DNA of 64,000 nucleotides from Leptospira venezuelensis (GTDB lineage Bacteria; Spirochaetota; Leptospiria; Leptospirales; Leptospiraceae). Under the pieces are notes generated by a model that saw only the letters and a list, made by a program, of their open reading frames with translations, searched no databases and had not been told where the DNA came from. The DNA is taken from positions 62,001 to 126,000 of the forward strand of contig NZ_NETS01000010.1 in NCBI RefSeq assembly GCF_002150035.1. The letters are read 5' to 3'. Position 1 is the stretch's first letter. The number at the start of each line of letters is the position of its first letter. Positions 28,041 through 36,856 of the stretch are shown piece after piece. The position numbers were made by a program, and so were the translations under genes.

Positions 28041-29324
28041 TTGAAAAAATTAAATAAGAAGTCTCTTGTCATCATATTCTCGCTGATTGCGAGTTTGCTA
28101 TCAGTCGGTTGCAATCACGGCACATCGAAATCTAATATGCTACTAAACCTCGACGGTTTATCAGACGATAGCAGCGATGAATGGACCAGTCTTTTAGGTA
28201 TATCGACTATGGAATCGAGAGCATCTGGAATTACTTCGGATTTGTCAGGAAATATTTATGCAACTGGGTATACATCAATTGCTTTGGATGGCCAAATTCT
28301 GGTGGGCTTTCCTGATTTGTTTGTTGTTAAGTATAATAGCATTGGAGAAAAGCAATGGACAAGGCTACTCGGTGCAACTGACGTTAGCACATTTGCATTA
28401 GGAATAACCTCGGATCTGTCTGGAAATATTTATACTACGGGTACTACGAAAGGTGATATGGACGGCCAGTCTGGAACAGGATTCTTCTGTCTGTTTGTTG
28501 TTAAGTATGATAGCAATGGAGAAAAGCAATGGACAAGGTTACTTGGCACCTACGGTGCAAATGCATACGCAACTGGCATAACCATTGATCCATCAGGAAA
28601 TGTTTATACTACAGGTTATACTGAATGGTCTTTAGATGGCCAACCCCATTCCGAAGGTATGAATCAATTTATTGTTAAGTACAATAGCAACGGGGAAAAA
28701 CAATGGACAAGGTTACTCAGTGGATATGGCCGAGCAATCATCTCCGATAACGCTGGGAACATTTATGCTACCAGCAAAGAATGTATCGCTAAATATAACA
28801 GCGAAGGAGAAATGTTATGGAAAATTCGAATAGCGGGAGCTGCTCCAATGACCGAAGGAATTACATCGGATAGATTTGGAAATGTTTATGTTACTGGCAC
28901 AACGGGCGAGACAATAGACGGACAACCGAAAGTCGGCCAAGCAAATTTATTTGTGATCAAATATAATAGCAACGGGGAAAAACAATGGACAAGATTACTC
29001 GGAGCAGCTGTTAGCGATACGAATGCAATGGCAATCACTTCGGACTCCACTGGAAATGTTTATACAACCGGATATACAAACGGAAACCTGGATGGCCAGT
29101 CACTAACCTATAACATCAATATGTTTGTTGTTAAATACGATAGCGATGGGAATAGGCTCTGGACAAAATTACGAGCTGCATATGGAAAAAGAACATATTC
29201 ATACGGAATCACATTAGATGCTTCGGAAAATATTTATACTACAGGCAATGTGATGGGAAGCTTAATTACTGGCTCCGATATTGGATTTTACGACCTTTTC
29301 GTAAGTAGATTTAATAATGAGTAA
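28041..29324 (+). CDS. SBBP-repeat beta-propeller lipoprotein
   Basis: 427 residues; TTG start (KKLNKKSLVIIF follows) with GGGG about 8 bases upstream. Signal ends LLSVGC (cysteine near 24). The rest is seven to eight copies of a ~55-residue unit: GNIYxTGYT, a DGQ-containing loop, LFVVKYNSNGEKQWTRLLG. This is the seven-bladed SBBP-type propeller found on spirochaete lipoproteins. Probably surface exposed and used for binding; ligand unknown. Repeats within the gene are near-identical at DNA level, so copy number may vary by recombination. Confidence 0.8.
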   Translation: MKKLNKKSLVIIFSLIASLLSVGCNHGTSKSNMLLNLDGLSDDSSDEWTSLLGISTMESRASGITSDLSGNIYATGYTSIALDGQILVGFPDLFVVKYNSIGEKQWTRLLGATDVSTFALGITSDLSGNIYTTGTTKGDMDGQSGTGFFCLFVVKYDSNGEKQWTRLLGTYGANAYATGITIDPSGNVYTTGYTEWSLDGQPHSEGMNQFIVKYNSNGEKQWTRLLSGYGRAIISDNAGNIYATSKECIAKYNSEGEMLWKIRIAGAAPMTEGITSDRFGNVYVTGTTGETIDGQPKVGQANLFVIKYNSNGEKQWTRLLGAAVSDTNAMAITSDSTGNVYTTGYTNGNLDGQSLTYNINMFVVKYDSDGNRLWTKLRAAYGKRTYSYGITLDASENIYTTGNVMGSLITGSDIGFYDLFVSRFNNE

Positions 29325-29740
29325 TACTCAATTGAGAGCCTAACTTACAGACTTAGTCAATTTTTTCAGATTTCCTCTACTCATCTGTCAGGTCGAATCC
29401 TAACAAACCTTCAAAATATTTAACTCTGATAACTGAAGAGAGCAGGGTAGAAGAGAATAAGAAGGCAGAGCGCAATCCTAAGAATTTAAGAAAACATCTC
29501 TCCTTTATTAGACTGTCTAGAAGGCTTCAATCAGGTATTGATACAGACTTCTATGAAAAAATTACCAAAAAGTTCTTAGATGATTTCTATCCAAAGAAAT
29601 GTAGTAACCCTTCTTGCGAAGAAAGAATCTTAGATAAAGAGATCTCTACTAGACCAGAAATCATTCGCTGTAGTAAATGTCATTCTCAGCAGTCTAGACT
29701 ATCTTATACTCCCCTTCATCACTTTAAACTACCTCTTTGG

Positions 29741-31144
29741 ATGTTTGGATACGTATTACATGAATCTTTAATACAATTTCCTAAGGTATTAACTTCTACA
29801 GAGATAAGTAAAAGACTAAAAATTGGTTATAAAGCAGCTAGTTTACTTAAAAGAAGATTCCAGTTATTCTGTTCCGATCAGTTACCGAAGTATAAAGACC
29901 TTACCTACAATGCTCTAAATCATCAGTTTAAAGACTTCCTACTACCTCCAAATGAAGACAAAGACATTTCTTCTAAAATGGCTAATAAACCCTATGTATG
30001 CGTAGATACAGCAGTTTTATACTCAGCAGGTGAAAGAGCTAATAAAGGAAGAAAAAGATACAGTAGTAAAGGACAAACCTCCTCTATATACCTTTCCCCG
30101 AAGCTTGGTGGAAAACAAATAGGAACCTTAGTACAAACTATTGGTATTAAGAATGGTCCTGTATTCTTTACTTCTGTGCCTAATCAAAAGGCTGAAACAC
30201 TAGGACCTATTATTAAAGATCATATACCTACTTCATCTGCCGTCTTCACTGATTTTGGTTATTCATGGCTATGGGGTGTATATAGAAACCATAGATCAGT
30301 GAATCATTCTGCAAGATCAAAAGATAACAGATTTAGATGGGCTAGGAATAGATATTCAAAAAATGGAATACATTCTCAGGTAGCAGAAGGTAACAATAGG
30401 TTACTCAAAACAGCTTTTGCTTCTTATGGTTGGATTAAACCAGAATACAGTACATTATATTTAAATGAATTTAGTTTTATTAAGAATGCGAATGTATTTG
30501 GTTTAGATGTACTAGTTGATGATGGTTTGAGTAGGGAACTTTTAGTATCTAATCGGAATTGGCTACGACAGGAGCCGGTGAAGATTAGATCTAAAAGATA
30601 TGTCCATAAAGAATCCACTCAAAGTAAGAAAAATTGGCTTTCTCAAGTCTTAAATGGGAATCGCTTTAAACCCGAGAATTTAGATCAAAATTCAGAGATT
30701 CTCAGTCACAAAAGCTATGGAATACTAAATTCTCCCTCTCAAATTGAAGAAGCAAGAAAGGCTCTTAAGAAGGAACTAGAGAGCTATAACTCATTTTGGA
30801 ATAATGATACTACGAAAAGATTCCGAAGGGATCGAGAGTTAGAGTATCAGAAGATAGCTTTCAAGATCTGGAACCAAATTCACTTAAAAGACTCCACAGA
30901 AACAGACTACAGTGTCGAAAGGATCTGCGAAGAACTTAAAATACCAAAACATACAGCTATGACCATTTCAAGGAAATGGCTGAAACTTAAGCTAATCGTA
31001 AAAAGACGGGTTGGATACAATTACTATGATAGAAGGATCAATTTCTACATTAAAGTAATAAAAGATCAACTCCCATACGTTCTCTACACTAATTTCCGGC
31101 AAAAGAAGAAGATTTCTTCCGGGGTTAGTAAAAATGAAAAGTAA
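29741..31144 (+). CDS. IS1595-family (ISXO2-like) transposase with C-terminal winged-helix extension
   Basis: 467 residues from the ATG at 29741, but the frame is open from 29357 and those 128 codons hold the zinc ribbon ([28 protein letters not shown]) seen in the copy at 52736. No ATG, GTG or TTG lies in that part, so the native start is lost or unusual. The catalytic residues line up as D89, D171 and E216 ([14 protein letters not shown]) in this numbering. Beyond the core is a ~200-residue extension absent from the other copy, with a helix-turn-helix ([20 protein letters not shown]). Its end overlaps the HNH gene. Confidence 0.75.
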   Translation: MFGYVLHESLIQFPKVLTSTEISKRLKIGYKAASLLKRRFQLFCSDQLPKYKDLTYNALNHQFKDFLLPPNEDKDISSKMANKPYVCVDTAVLYSAGERANKGRKRYSSKGQTSSIYLSPKLGGKQIGTLVQTIGIKNGPVFFTSVPNQKAETLGPIIKDHIPTSSAVFTDFGYSWLWGVYRNHRSVNHSARSKDNRFRWARNRYSKNGIHSQVAEGNNRLLKTAFASYGWIKPEYSTLYLNEFSFIKNANVFGLDVLVDDGLSRELLVSNRNWLRQEPVKIRSKRYVHKESTQSKKNWLSQVLNGNRFKPENLDQNSEILSHKSYGILNSPSQIEEARKALKKELESYNSFWNNDTTKRFRRDRELEYQKIAFKIWNQIHLKDSTETDYSVERICEELKIPKHTAMTISRKWLKLKLIVKRRVGYNYYDRRINFYIKVIKDQLPYVLYTNFRQKKKISSGVSKNEK

Positions 31145-31418
31145 CCCTAAAAAGCATGACTATAAATTTGTAGCGAAGGACTTCTACAAGTTACTCGAAA
31201 TCCAGGAATGGAAATGTTTCCTCACAGGAAGGACTCTGGAGCCTGAGAATACAAATGCAGAACATATTCAGCCTCTTAGGAAAGGTGGAGAACATAAGTT
31301 TAAAAACATCTGTTTCGTTGTAGAACCTTTAGCGAAACTTAAGCGTTACCACACTGAAGCAGAGATTGTTCATTTAGCTTATGAGATTATTCTCTGGAAA
31401 GGACCAAAGTACGGCTAG
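31134..31418 (+). CDS. HNH endonuclease-like protein
   Basis: 94 residues. HNH core visible as [10 protein letters not shown] then [11 protein letters not shown] (H44) and KNICFV (N58), with a final helix. The usual second zinc pair is incomplete: only one cysteine before the motif (C28) and one after (C60). The ATG lies inside the last codons of the transposase gene, so the two are translationally coupled. DNA nicking or cutting that helps transposition, or a passenger nuclease, are both possible. Confidence 0.7.
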   Translation: MKSNPKKHDYKFVAKDFYKLLEIQEWKCFLTGRTLEPENTNAEHIQPLRKGGEHKFKNICFVVEPLAKLKRYHTEAEIVHLAYEIILWKGPKYG

Positions 31419-31456
31419 AAGGCTCCGATCAAATTAAAAGTAAGGAGAGATCAAAA

Positions 31457-32083
31457 ATGAAGAATAAAATACCTTACTGGTTTGCTAAGAAAGTCGCAGA
31501 TATTATTAACTTTAAGTATGAAACGTTCAAGAGAGAAAAGACTCCCAATCCTAAATGGATAGATTGGAAAGATTGTCAGAAGTTCAATAGGAATCGATTT
31601 GAAAGCTTATTAAAGGAGAATCCAGTTACTGAAGCTGTATTTACTCCTGCTTGGAAATTTAGATCCATCCAGGTTAAGAACTGCATACAAAGTGTTTATC
31701 TAAATTCCTTACCTTCTATTCGTGAAACCTATATCAAAAAATCTATCAATGATTTCGCTAAACAAAAAGATTCTTTTGAAAAATTAAACCCTATCTTCAT
31801 GGAAGCTGCTCACTTGAAGATGACGAGATTAAACTGTTATGCTCGGGATCTCCGTGATGAGGAAAGAGTATATCGCCCTACAAAATGGTATCTAAGCGCT
31901 AAGAGAAACTACTTAAGAATGCGGTCTGGTAAGTTCTCTCACACTGCTGACGAGTATTCAAAATGGGATCTATGTTTCTTAGCGAATCGGAGGTCCTTCG
32001 ACAATCTAAAACTTAATCCTTGGGAATCAACTTATGCTAAAGTAGAAGGCGCTTTTAAGGTTATATTAAAAAATGCTAGATAA
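31457..32083 (+). CDS. Unknown protein of the transposase cassette
   Basis: 208 residues, strongly basic and rich in Lys, Arg, Trp and Tyr (YWFAKKVADIINFKYETFKR; VYRPTKWYLSAKRNYLRMRS). It has no membrane span or signal peptide. AAGGAGAGATC stands 6 bases before the ATG, an unusually good RBS for this region. Positive charge suggests nucleic-acid contact. I recognise no family. Being between HNH and another unknown gene in one unit, a helper role in mobility or host interaction is an inference. Confidence 0.6.
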   Translation: MKNKIPYWFAKKVADIINFKYETFKREKTPNPKWIDWKDCQKFNRNRFESLLKENPVTEAVFTPAWKFRSIQVKNCIQSVYLNSLPSIRETYIKKSINDFAKQKDSFEKLNPIFMEAAHLKMTRLNCYARDLRDEERVYRPTKWYLSAKRNYLRMRSGKFSHTADEYSKWDLCFLANRRSFDNLKLNPWESTYAKVEGAFKVILKNAR

Positions 32084-32438
32084 GATTGACTTTACTAAAC
32101 TGAAGTTAGAAATCGAAGACGCTCTTCAGGATCGGAAGGAAATTATTATTAGATTTCTTTCTTGTTTCGATAAGCAGATCCTAAAAGTAACGACTTGGGA
32201 AGGTGAATCTACTGTCGGAATTTTTAAGTTTTTCTTAACTGATGATCTTGAAGATAAACAAATTGTGTCTACTCCATTTGACTTTGGCGAGATTCTACTG
32301 TTTGATACTTATGGAGAAATGAATGTTTTTGAGATAGGTGAGATCGGATTAATTGAAGTTATTTCTGATCCAAATACTGTAGCAATTTTTGAAGAGCATG
32401 GATTAATCAGCTTCTTTTGTCCGCTAGAAGAAAACTAA
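32073..32438 (+). CDS. Unknown acidic protein, last gene of the cassette
   Basis: 121 residues, acidic (LDKIDFTKLKLEIEDALQDR; DDLEDKQIVSTPFDFG), in contrast to the basic protein before it. Overlaps that gene by 11 bases, so co-translation is likely. Its 3' end overlaps the converging lipoprotein gene by 4 bases. A basic/acidic pair could form a complex; that is a guess from charge alone. No known family. Confidence 0.55.
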   Translation: MLDKIDFTKLKLEIEDALQDRKEIIIRFLSCFDKQILKVTTWEGESTVGIFKFFLTDDLEDKQIVSTPFDFGEILLFDTYGEMNVFEIGEIGLIEVISDPNTVAIFEEHGLISFFCPLEEN

Positions 32439-32884
32439 ATCACGTTTTTGCTCACATCCGAAGTCATATTAAACAGAGAACCGCAAGAAGGAAAACTCGG
32501 GAAGAAAAACACATTTGTTATCTGAGCATCAGCACAGGAAGAAAGATAGACTTCTAACAAGCAGGTCTTTAAAGAATCAGCCTCAACGTAAGCATATCTA
32601 TTCTTACAACTACGAAGTTCTCTAAACTCATCGTAATTACTAGAATAAAGACTATCAGATTGGCATTCATCTCGTAAAAGTGTTGTCTGCCCTTTCATTA
32701 GAATATCATTACTGTATTTCGGACCACAGGATACAGCTTTTACTATCACTGCATTATTATATTCTGAAAGTGCATGGCTTCTTGGAATCTTTTTACCACT
32801 TAATTCGTCTCTGGCTTTCCAAAGGGGATCAAGGATACAGTTTAAGGAAAATAAGAATAGAATAGAAATGAAAATATACTTCAT
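32435..32884 (-). CDS. Cysteine-rich small lipoprotein, paralogue of 20316-20765
   Basis: 149 residues, MKYIFISILFLFSLNC with lipobox SLNC. Residue-by-residue it follows the 20316 protein without gaps; differences concentrate in the first third and around ADSLKTC. Cysteines are kept in the same places. Gene neighbours differ from the other copy, so one gene was duplicated rather than a block. It ends against the transposase cassette, which may have come in beside it. Confidence 0.62.
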   Translation of the reverse strand: MKYIFISILFLFSLNCILDPLWKARDELSGKKIPRSHALSEYNNAVIVKAVSCGPKYSNDILMKGQTTLLRDECQSDSLYSSNYDEFRELRSCKNRYAYVEADSLKTCLLEVYLSSCADAQITNVFFFPSFPSCGSLFNMTSDVSKNVI

Positions 32885-32908
32885 GAAATTATAATCAAAG
32901 GCAAGAGG

Positions 32909-33469
32909 CTACTGCCCGAATCGAATATCCTGATTATTATAGGTAAACTCACGCAAGGCAGATTCTATAACTCGATCTTCTGCTGAAGGACTCCAAAATA
33001 TAGAAAAAGTCGGAAGAAGCCATAAGGAAACATAGTGAGTATATTCATTTTCATAACTTCTTTCTATCAACGGAATCATTCTTTTGCCAAATACCTTAAA
33101 ATCCATTTCTATTTTAGCACCGGTATAATAAGGAACGCCTATAAGAAAAAATTCTCCAGGAAACAAACTGCCCTTCACTCGATACATCTTAATATGAATT
33201 TTACAGTTAATATTACTTGGAACAATGTCCTTCTTATCTCCAAATATGATTTTATTATAACCTAATTTTTTAAGTGAGTCTCCAAACAATTTTTCATAAT
33301 TCTTGATATCTTCGGGTTTCACTGAAAATCGAAAGAAAACATTTACTTCACATTCATTTAATATGTTTTTATCTACTGTAAGTCTTTCTTCAGATAGTCT
33401 TCCGCTAAATGTTGTAAAACAAGATACGAATGAAATGTAAACAATTAGAAGTAAAAGAAAGGAGTTCAT
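32909..33469 (-). CDS. Putative lipoprotein, unknown function
   Basis: 186 residues; signal MNSFLLLLIVYISFVSC with lipobox FVSC. Mature part contains VFFRFSVKPEDIKNYEKLFG and a C-terminal part (FLIGVPYYTGAKIEMDFKVF, LWLLPTFSIFWSPSAEDR) that recalls the hydrophobic/helical end of 33470-34114 and 21569-22207. It begins directly where the upstream gene stops, so both are likely one transcript. No recognised domain. Confidence 0.5.
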   Translation of the reverse strand: MNSFLLLLIVYISFVSCFTTFSGRLSEERLTVDKNILNECEVNVFFRFSVKPEDIKNYEKLFGDSLKKLGYNKIIFGDKKDIVPSNINCKIHIKMYRVKGSLFPGEFFLIGVPYYTGAKIEMDFKVFGKRMIPLIERSYENEYTHYVSLWLLPTFSIFWSPSAEDRVIESALREFTYNNQDIRFGQ

Positions 33470-34114
33470 TCAATTCCCTCGAATCGATCGAATTCCGGTT
33501 GCATCCAGTTCCTTTTTAAACTCATTTACGGCTTTAACATTTGAGGTTGCAAAATGGTTCTCAAACGAACCTCCAAATAGATTCACCCAAGTAAACGGGA
33601 GAAACAGAAACCATGCCGCAATGAAAAGTCTAGACTGATATTCGTAAACTGAGACTGCTTTATCATTTTGAATTATAGTAAATCGTACAAGTCCGGTTGA
33701 TTCTCCAAAGAAAGGAATAATATATAATGTTTGTGCCGCGATATTAGGCCAAACTGAACATTCTTTGGTGACATCGCAGTCAAAATTAAAGTGGGACTCA
33801 CCTTCTATATCGATTCTATTTTCAGACTGCAATTCACCATTTTTACATTCCGATAAATGAAAAATTTCATGTATACTTTCACTGATTCGATTCGGTATTA
33901 CATAGTATTTCTCCATTTCGTTTTTCTGAATGACATGCCCTTTTGAATAAAATGATCGAATATAAAAACAGTTAATTTGTATCTCAGTTTTTTTGATTGA
34001 GGGAATGGAACTCTGAACCAATTCAGGAGATCTACCTATCAAGAGACAATTAGATGTCAGCAAACACAGGATCGAGATTACACAAATAAAGATACTTCTA
34101 CGAATATTAAACAT
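33470..34114 (-). CDS. Putative lipoprotein, paralogue of 21569-22207
   Basis: 214 residues. Signal SIFICVISILCLLTSNC, lipobox TSNC. Shares with 21569-22207 the INCFYIRSFY start of the mature domain, similar length, a hydrophobic segment near 175-195 (WFLFLPFTWVNLFGGSFENH) and a final charged helix (AVNEFKKELDATG). Function unknown; the hydrophobic segment plus lipid anchor suggests it may sit tightly at or in a membrane. Confidence 0.55.
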   Translation of the reverse strand: MFNIRRSIFICVISILCLLTSNCLLIGRSPELVQSSIPSIKKTEIQINCFYIRSFYSKGHVIQKNEMEKYYVIPNRISESIHEIFHLSECKNGELQSENRIDIEGESHFNFDCDVTKECSVWPNIAAQTLYIIPFFGESTGLVRFTIIQNDKAVSVYEYQSRLFIAAWFLFLPFTWVNLFGGSFENHFATSNVKAVNEFKKELDATGIRSIRGN

Positions 34115-34204
34115 ATGAGTTCCTTAAATTAATTTCACCTATTCCTCCAATAAATTTTTTACAGACTTATGAAAGCTGATTACTCGTTAAACTACTTTTT
34201 AAGA

Positions 34205-34792
34205 TTAACCTTGAATCAGAGATACTTTTAAAAATCTTAGGTTTGCTTGTGCCGGATTTCGGAAGAATATAAAAAGTAAAATCGAGGCTTCTAGATAAGA
34301 CTTATATAAAGGAGAGATTTCTATCTTTAAAATCGGATTCTTATTTTTAGAAATACTTATCGGAGGACAAACTATATTCTGATACACGGTATATCCTGCT
34401 GCAACTTCTTCGGATTTGCATTCAACTCCAGATGTTAAACTGATTCCGGAGAGATCAAAACTGATATTTGTTTTTATATTTTCCCAAATCCCCCCTCTCA
34501 ACCTTAGCGAGCCGTCAAATTTTCCAGGAGGCAAAGAAATTTTCACCCCTTCAGAAGCAACGTATATAGTTCCTTCTTTAAAATCTAATAAGCAAGAATT
34601 TCCATTCTGTTCGCTAATACATAAATATGTTAGGTCAAGAGAATCATAATCTGCTGATGAATTATCTATTAGTTGGATCGTTAAATAATTGTCCCCTTTT
34701 TCTTTTGCCAAAGAGGACGACTTTATATTCTCATTTGTCTTACAACCAATTGCTATAAAGAATGTGATTACAAATATAGTATTAAATTTCAT
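34205..34792 (-). CDS. Rhs-linked lipoprotein family, member 1
   Basis: 195 residues; signal MKFNTIFVITFFIAIGC, lipobox AIGC. Family features: first strand LTIQLIDNSSADYDSLDLTY then LCIS, central turn ISLPPGKFDGSLRLRGG, phenylalanine-led strand, a cysteine pair (VECKSEE, NIVCPPI), KNPILKIEI and a C-terminal hydrophobic part ending LRFLKVSLIQG. The repeated Ig-like or transthyretin-like beta pattern is inferred. Neighbours on both sides are related or similar lipoproteins. Confidence 0.58.
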   Translation of the reverse strand: MKFNTIFVITFFIAIGCKTNENIKSSSLAKEKGDNYLTIQLIDNSSADYDSLDLTYLCISEQNGNSCLLDFKEGTIYVASEGVKISLPPGKFDGSLRLRGGIWENIKTNISFDLSGISLTSGVECKSEEVAAGYTVYQNIVCPPISISKNKNPILKIEISPLYKSYLEASILLFIFFRNPAQANLRFLKVSLIQG

Positions 34793-34850
34793 TTATTCAA
34801 ACTTGATTACTTTTTGGACCTTCGCCAACTTTAAATAAAATCATTCTACG

Positions 34851-35465
34851 TTATTTCGATACTGGATAATTTACTTGTATTTCAACATGTCGAACACTAG
34901 GAGGAATAATTACTAGACCGAGTGTAACAAATCCAATAAATATAGATGGAACCCATAAATACTCATGAAAGTCTGTGATTACTATTTTCATTTCAGTCGT
35001 TTTTTTGGCTCCAATTCTCATCGGATTACATTCAAATTCATCGAACCATCCGAATTCTGTATGACAATCTTTACTAATTACTGTATTTTTCTTTAAATTC
35101 TTGAAAGAACCAGAAAGCCGAAAACTTTCAAAATATTTAGATCCCAAAACGGACAAAAATGCATAATACTCACCTGATGGTAATTCCATCTCAAAAATAT
35201 CTTTCTTATTTATTTTTTTAGAACTAACTCGCCAAATGCTTTTATCGCAGTCCAAGTTAGACTCGATTTTTTGTTTTTCTGAAATGCATAAAGTATGAAT
35301 AGAAATATCATCAAATTCATCTGTTGTTCGATTTTCAAAACTAATCCTTAAAATTCCATAGCCTTTATTAGGATTTCTTTCGACATTTGGTAAGATTAGT
35401 TCTTCTGTTGCACATCCAATAAGTAAAAAGATTTTACATATTGATAGAAGAAACTTCTTCTTCAT
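34851..35465 (-). CDS. Rhs-linked lipoprotein family, member 2
   Basis: 204 residues; MKKKFLLSICKIFLLIGC with lipobox LIGC. Carries ILRISFENRTTDEFDDISIH then TLCIS, the turn MELPSGEYYAFLSVLGS, cysteines in DCHTEFGWFDEFEC, TEMKIVITD and the C-terminal hydrophobic segment with PPSVRHVEIQVN. The RH pair near the end recurs in members 3 and 4. The start codon lies within a 16-base tandem duplication (35454-35485) that creates a second, out-of-frame ATG upstream. Confidence 0.6.
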   Translation of the reverse strand: MKKKFLLSICKIFLLIGCATEELILPNVERNPNKGYGILRISFENRTTDEFDDISIHTLCISEKQKIESNLDCDKSIWRVSSKKINKKDIFEMELPSGEYYAFLSVLGSKYFESFRLSGSFKNLKKNTVISKDCHTEFGWFDEFECNPMRIGAKKTTEMKIVITDFHEYLWVPSIFIGFVTLGLVIIPPSVRHVEIQVNYPVSK

Positions 35466-35485
35466 TAAACTTCTTCTTCATTAAA
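35454..35485. repeat. 16-base tandem duplication over a start codon
   Basis: Two perfect copies of CTTCTTCTTCATTAAA. On the minus strand each unit contains ATGAAGAAGAAG. The inner ATG starts the lipoprotein gene; the outer one opens a 15-codon frame that overlaps it out of phase and could lower its translation. Because 16 is not a multiple of three, gain or loss of a unit changes only the upstream frame. Confidence 0.7.
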
Positions 35486-35519
35486 ATTCTTACCCAATTG
35501 ATAATAACCATTTCGCCGG

Positions 35520-36104
35520 TTATTTAGGATTTATCAGTGATGCATCTACATGCCTAATTTCCGCTGGGGGATAAATTATTCCCAGGGTAAATAGTGCGAA
35601 AACAAGACTACCCGCGAGCCTTGAATCATATCGATCTGTAATTGTTATTTTTAATACGGTTTCCTTATTTGCCGGAATTTTTAGAGGTCCACATGTATAC
35701 TCATCATTCAAAAACCATCCATCGTCTAAAAAGTTCATTTTACATTGATTCACTGTATCTTTGTTAAATAATACTTTTAAAAATATCCTATCTAGTGAAT
35801 CGGCATCCCATATTAATATATTTCCTGTATAATTTCCTTGCGGAATCCGCAAAGAAATACCATTATTCCCTATTGGTATTTTTACACTTGAAAGTGATTC
35901 GATCCCAATGGTTTCCTCACTTGCATGCCCAACCGCAAGTGAGAATCTACCAATTTTCAGTTCATCATATTTCTGACCCGATTTATCTTCGACTATTATA
36001 CGAAGTGTTCCTACTTGAGCATTGCGCGGTAAGCTCGGAGTAACTGCTATTTCTGGCGCAGAACAACCAAGAAGAAATAGAATAAATACAGCAAACTTCT
36101 TCAT
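35520..36104 (-). CDS. Rhs-linked lipoprotein family, member 3
   Basis: 194 residues; MKKFAVFILFLLGCSAPE, lipobox LLGC. Shows LRIIVEDKSGQKYDELKIGR, the turn LRIPQGNYTGNILIWDA, FLKVLFNKDTVNQC and a later EYTCGPLKI, VLKITITDRYDS, and a C-terminal segment with IIYPPAEIRHVDASLI. The opening residue after the lipobox region (ITVTPSLPR) is short. Lies 18 bases after an orphan Rhs 3' tail, the same arrangement as member 4 after the full Rhs gene. Confidence 0.6.
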   Translation of the reverse strand: MKKFAVFILFLLGCSAPEIAVTPSLPRNAQVGTLRIIVEDKSGQKYDELKIGRFSLAVGHASEETIGIESLSSVKIPIGNNGISLRIPQGNYTGNILIWDADSLDRIFLKVLFNKDTVNQCKMNFLDDGWFLNDEYTCGPLKIPANKETVLKITITDRYDSRLAGSLVFALFTLGIIYPPAEIRHVDASLINPK

Positions 36105-36122
36105 TAAAACAAAAATTCCTTA

Positions 36123-36218
36123 TTAACAATCAGTAAATACTGTTCCACCTACATTGCACTGACCAGGCGGTAATATGAATCCATGCGTAACACCGTACCA
36201 CCACATTAAAGATTGTAA
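36123..36218 (-). pseudogene. Orphan 3' tail of an Rhs gene
   Basis: Thirty-one codons plus stop that match the end of the large Rhs gene: LMWWYGVTHGFILPPGQCNV then GGTVFTDC, against LMWWYGVQHGMILPPGQCNV then GGTVFYDCD. Upstream of the conserved part is an in-frame stop and no homology, so only the last ~90 bases of a second Rhs copy survive. It precedes lipoprotein member 3 by 18 bases. Confidence 0.8.
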
Positions 36219-36256
36219 TCAAAGTTCCTTGGCTTTGGTTAGATAAACAGGATAAT

Positions 36257-36856
36257 TTATTGATTTTTTAGAATTACCTTCGTATGGCGAATATTCATCT
36301 GTGGGGAGGCCATGCCAAAACTAATAATACCGATAAAAAGCGCTTCGCCAAAGAAAGATTGAAATCTATTTGTTATTTCAATCTCAATCTCTAACGTTTT
36401 CCCATTACGTATTTTGAGCTTCGCACAATTTTCAAAATCTAAAAATTCCAAACCTTCCGCTTTTTCAGCATGCGAACATTTCGCATTTTCGGAGACATTA
36501 GAATCGAATTTAACTCTTGAATAGATATTTTCAAAATCCTCTCCGCCTCGAATCTGAATGAATCCAACATAGTCTCCTTCTGGTATCTCAATTTTCTTTG
36601 AATTGCCAGAAATATCTATTTCATAGCTTTGAAAATTCGAGATTGTGCAATCCAGTGAACTCAAAATCTCGACGGTTGGTGCTAAACAAATTCTTTCCAA
36701 ATTTAGTATTTTATAATTTACTCCAGAGTTATTCTTAACCGTAAATTTTATAGCTCCTACTTTAGGGTCGCTCAATCCAGATTTCCCAAGTGGAGGCATT
36801 ATTAAAACATTATCAGATATACAACTGATCCCAAATAATAAAAATACAAAATACAA
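36257..36856 (-). CDS. Rhs-linked lipoprotein family, member 4 (start codon altered by tandem repeat)
   Basis: 199 residues from a TTG at 36854-36856. Mature part has FTVKNNSGVNYKILNLERICLA, the turn IEIPEGDYVGFIQIRGG, cysteines in AKCSHAE and ENCAKLKI, LEIEIEITNRF and an end with MNIRHTKVILKNQ. The expected start is an ATG at 36867-36869 (3 bases after the Rhs stop), but a 7-base duplication (CAAAATA twice, 36847-36860) puts it out of frame; removing one unit would give MKRYFVFLLFGISC. AAGG precedes the TTG, so that may serve as a weak start. Confidence 0.6.
   Translation of the reverse strand: MYFVFLLFGISCISDNVLIMPPLGKSGLSDPKVGAIKFTVKNNSGVNYKILNLERICLAPTVEILSSLDCTISNFQSYEIDISGNSKKIEIPEGDYVGFIQIRGGEDFENIYSRVKFDSNVSENAKCSHAEKAEGLEFLDFENCAKLKIRNGKTLEIEIEITNRFQSFFGEALFIGIISFGMASPQMNIRHTKVILKNQ

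Larger units (their letters stand above)
29357..32438 (+). mobile_element. IS1595/ISXO2-like element with HNH and two further genes (proposed cassette)
   Basis: Four same-strand genes: transposase, HNH protein (11-base overlap), unknown 208-residue protein (38-base gap with AAGGAGAGA), unknown 121-residue protein (11-base overlap). All read away from the transposase and stop against the converging lipoprotein at 32435. I could not find terminal inverted repeats or target duplications by eye, so the borders are the outer gene limits, not proven ends. The left 384 bases are the transposase zinc-ribbon part without a usual start codon. Confidence 0.5.

Noticed and set aside
28180..29300. CRISPR-like direct repeats
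   Set aside because: The repeated DNA is in-frame coding repeats (about 165 bases) of the SBBP propeller, without spacers or cas genes.
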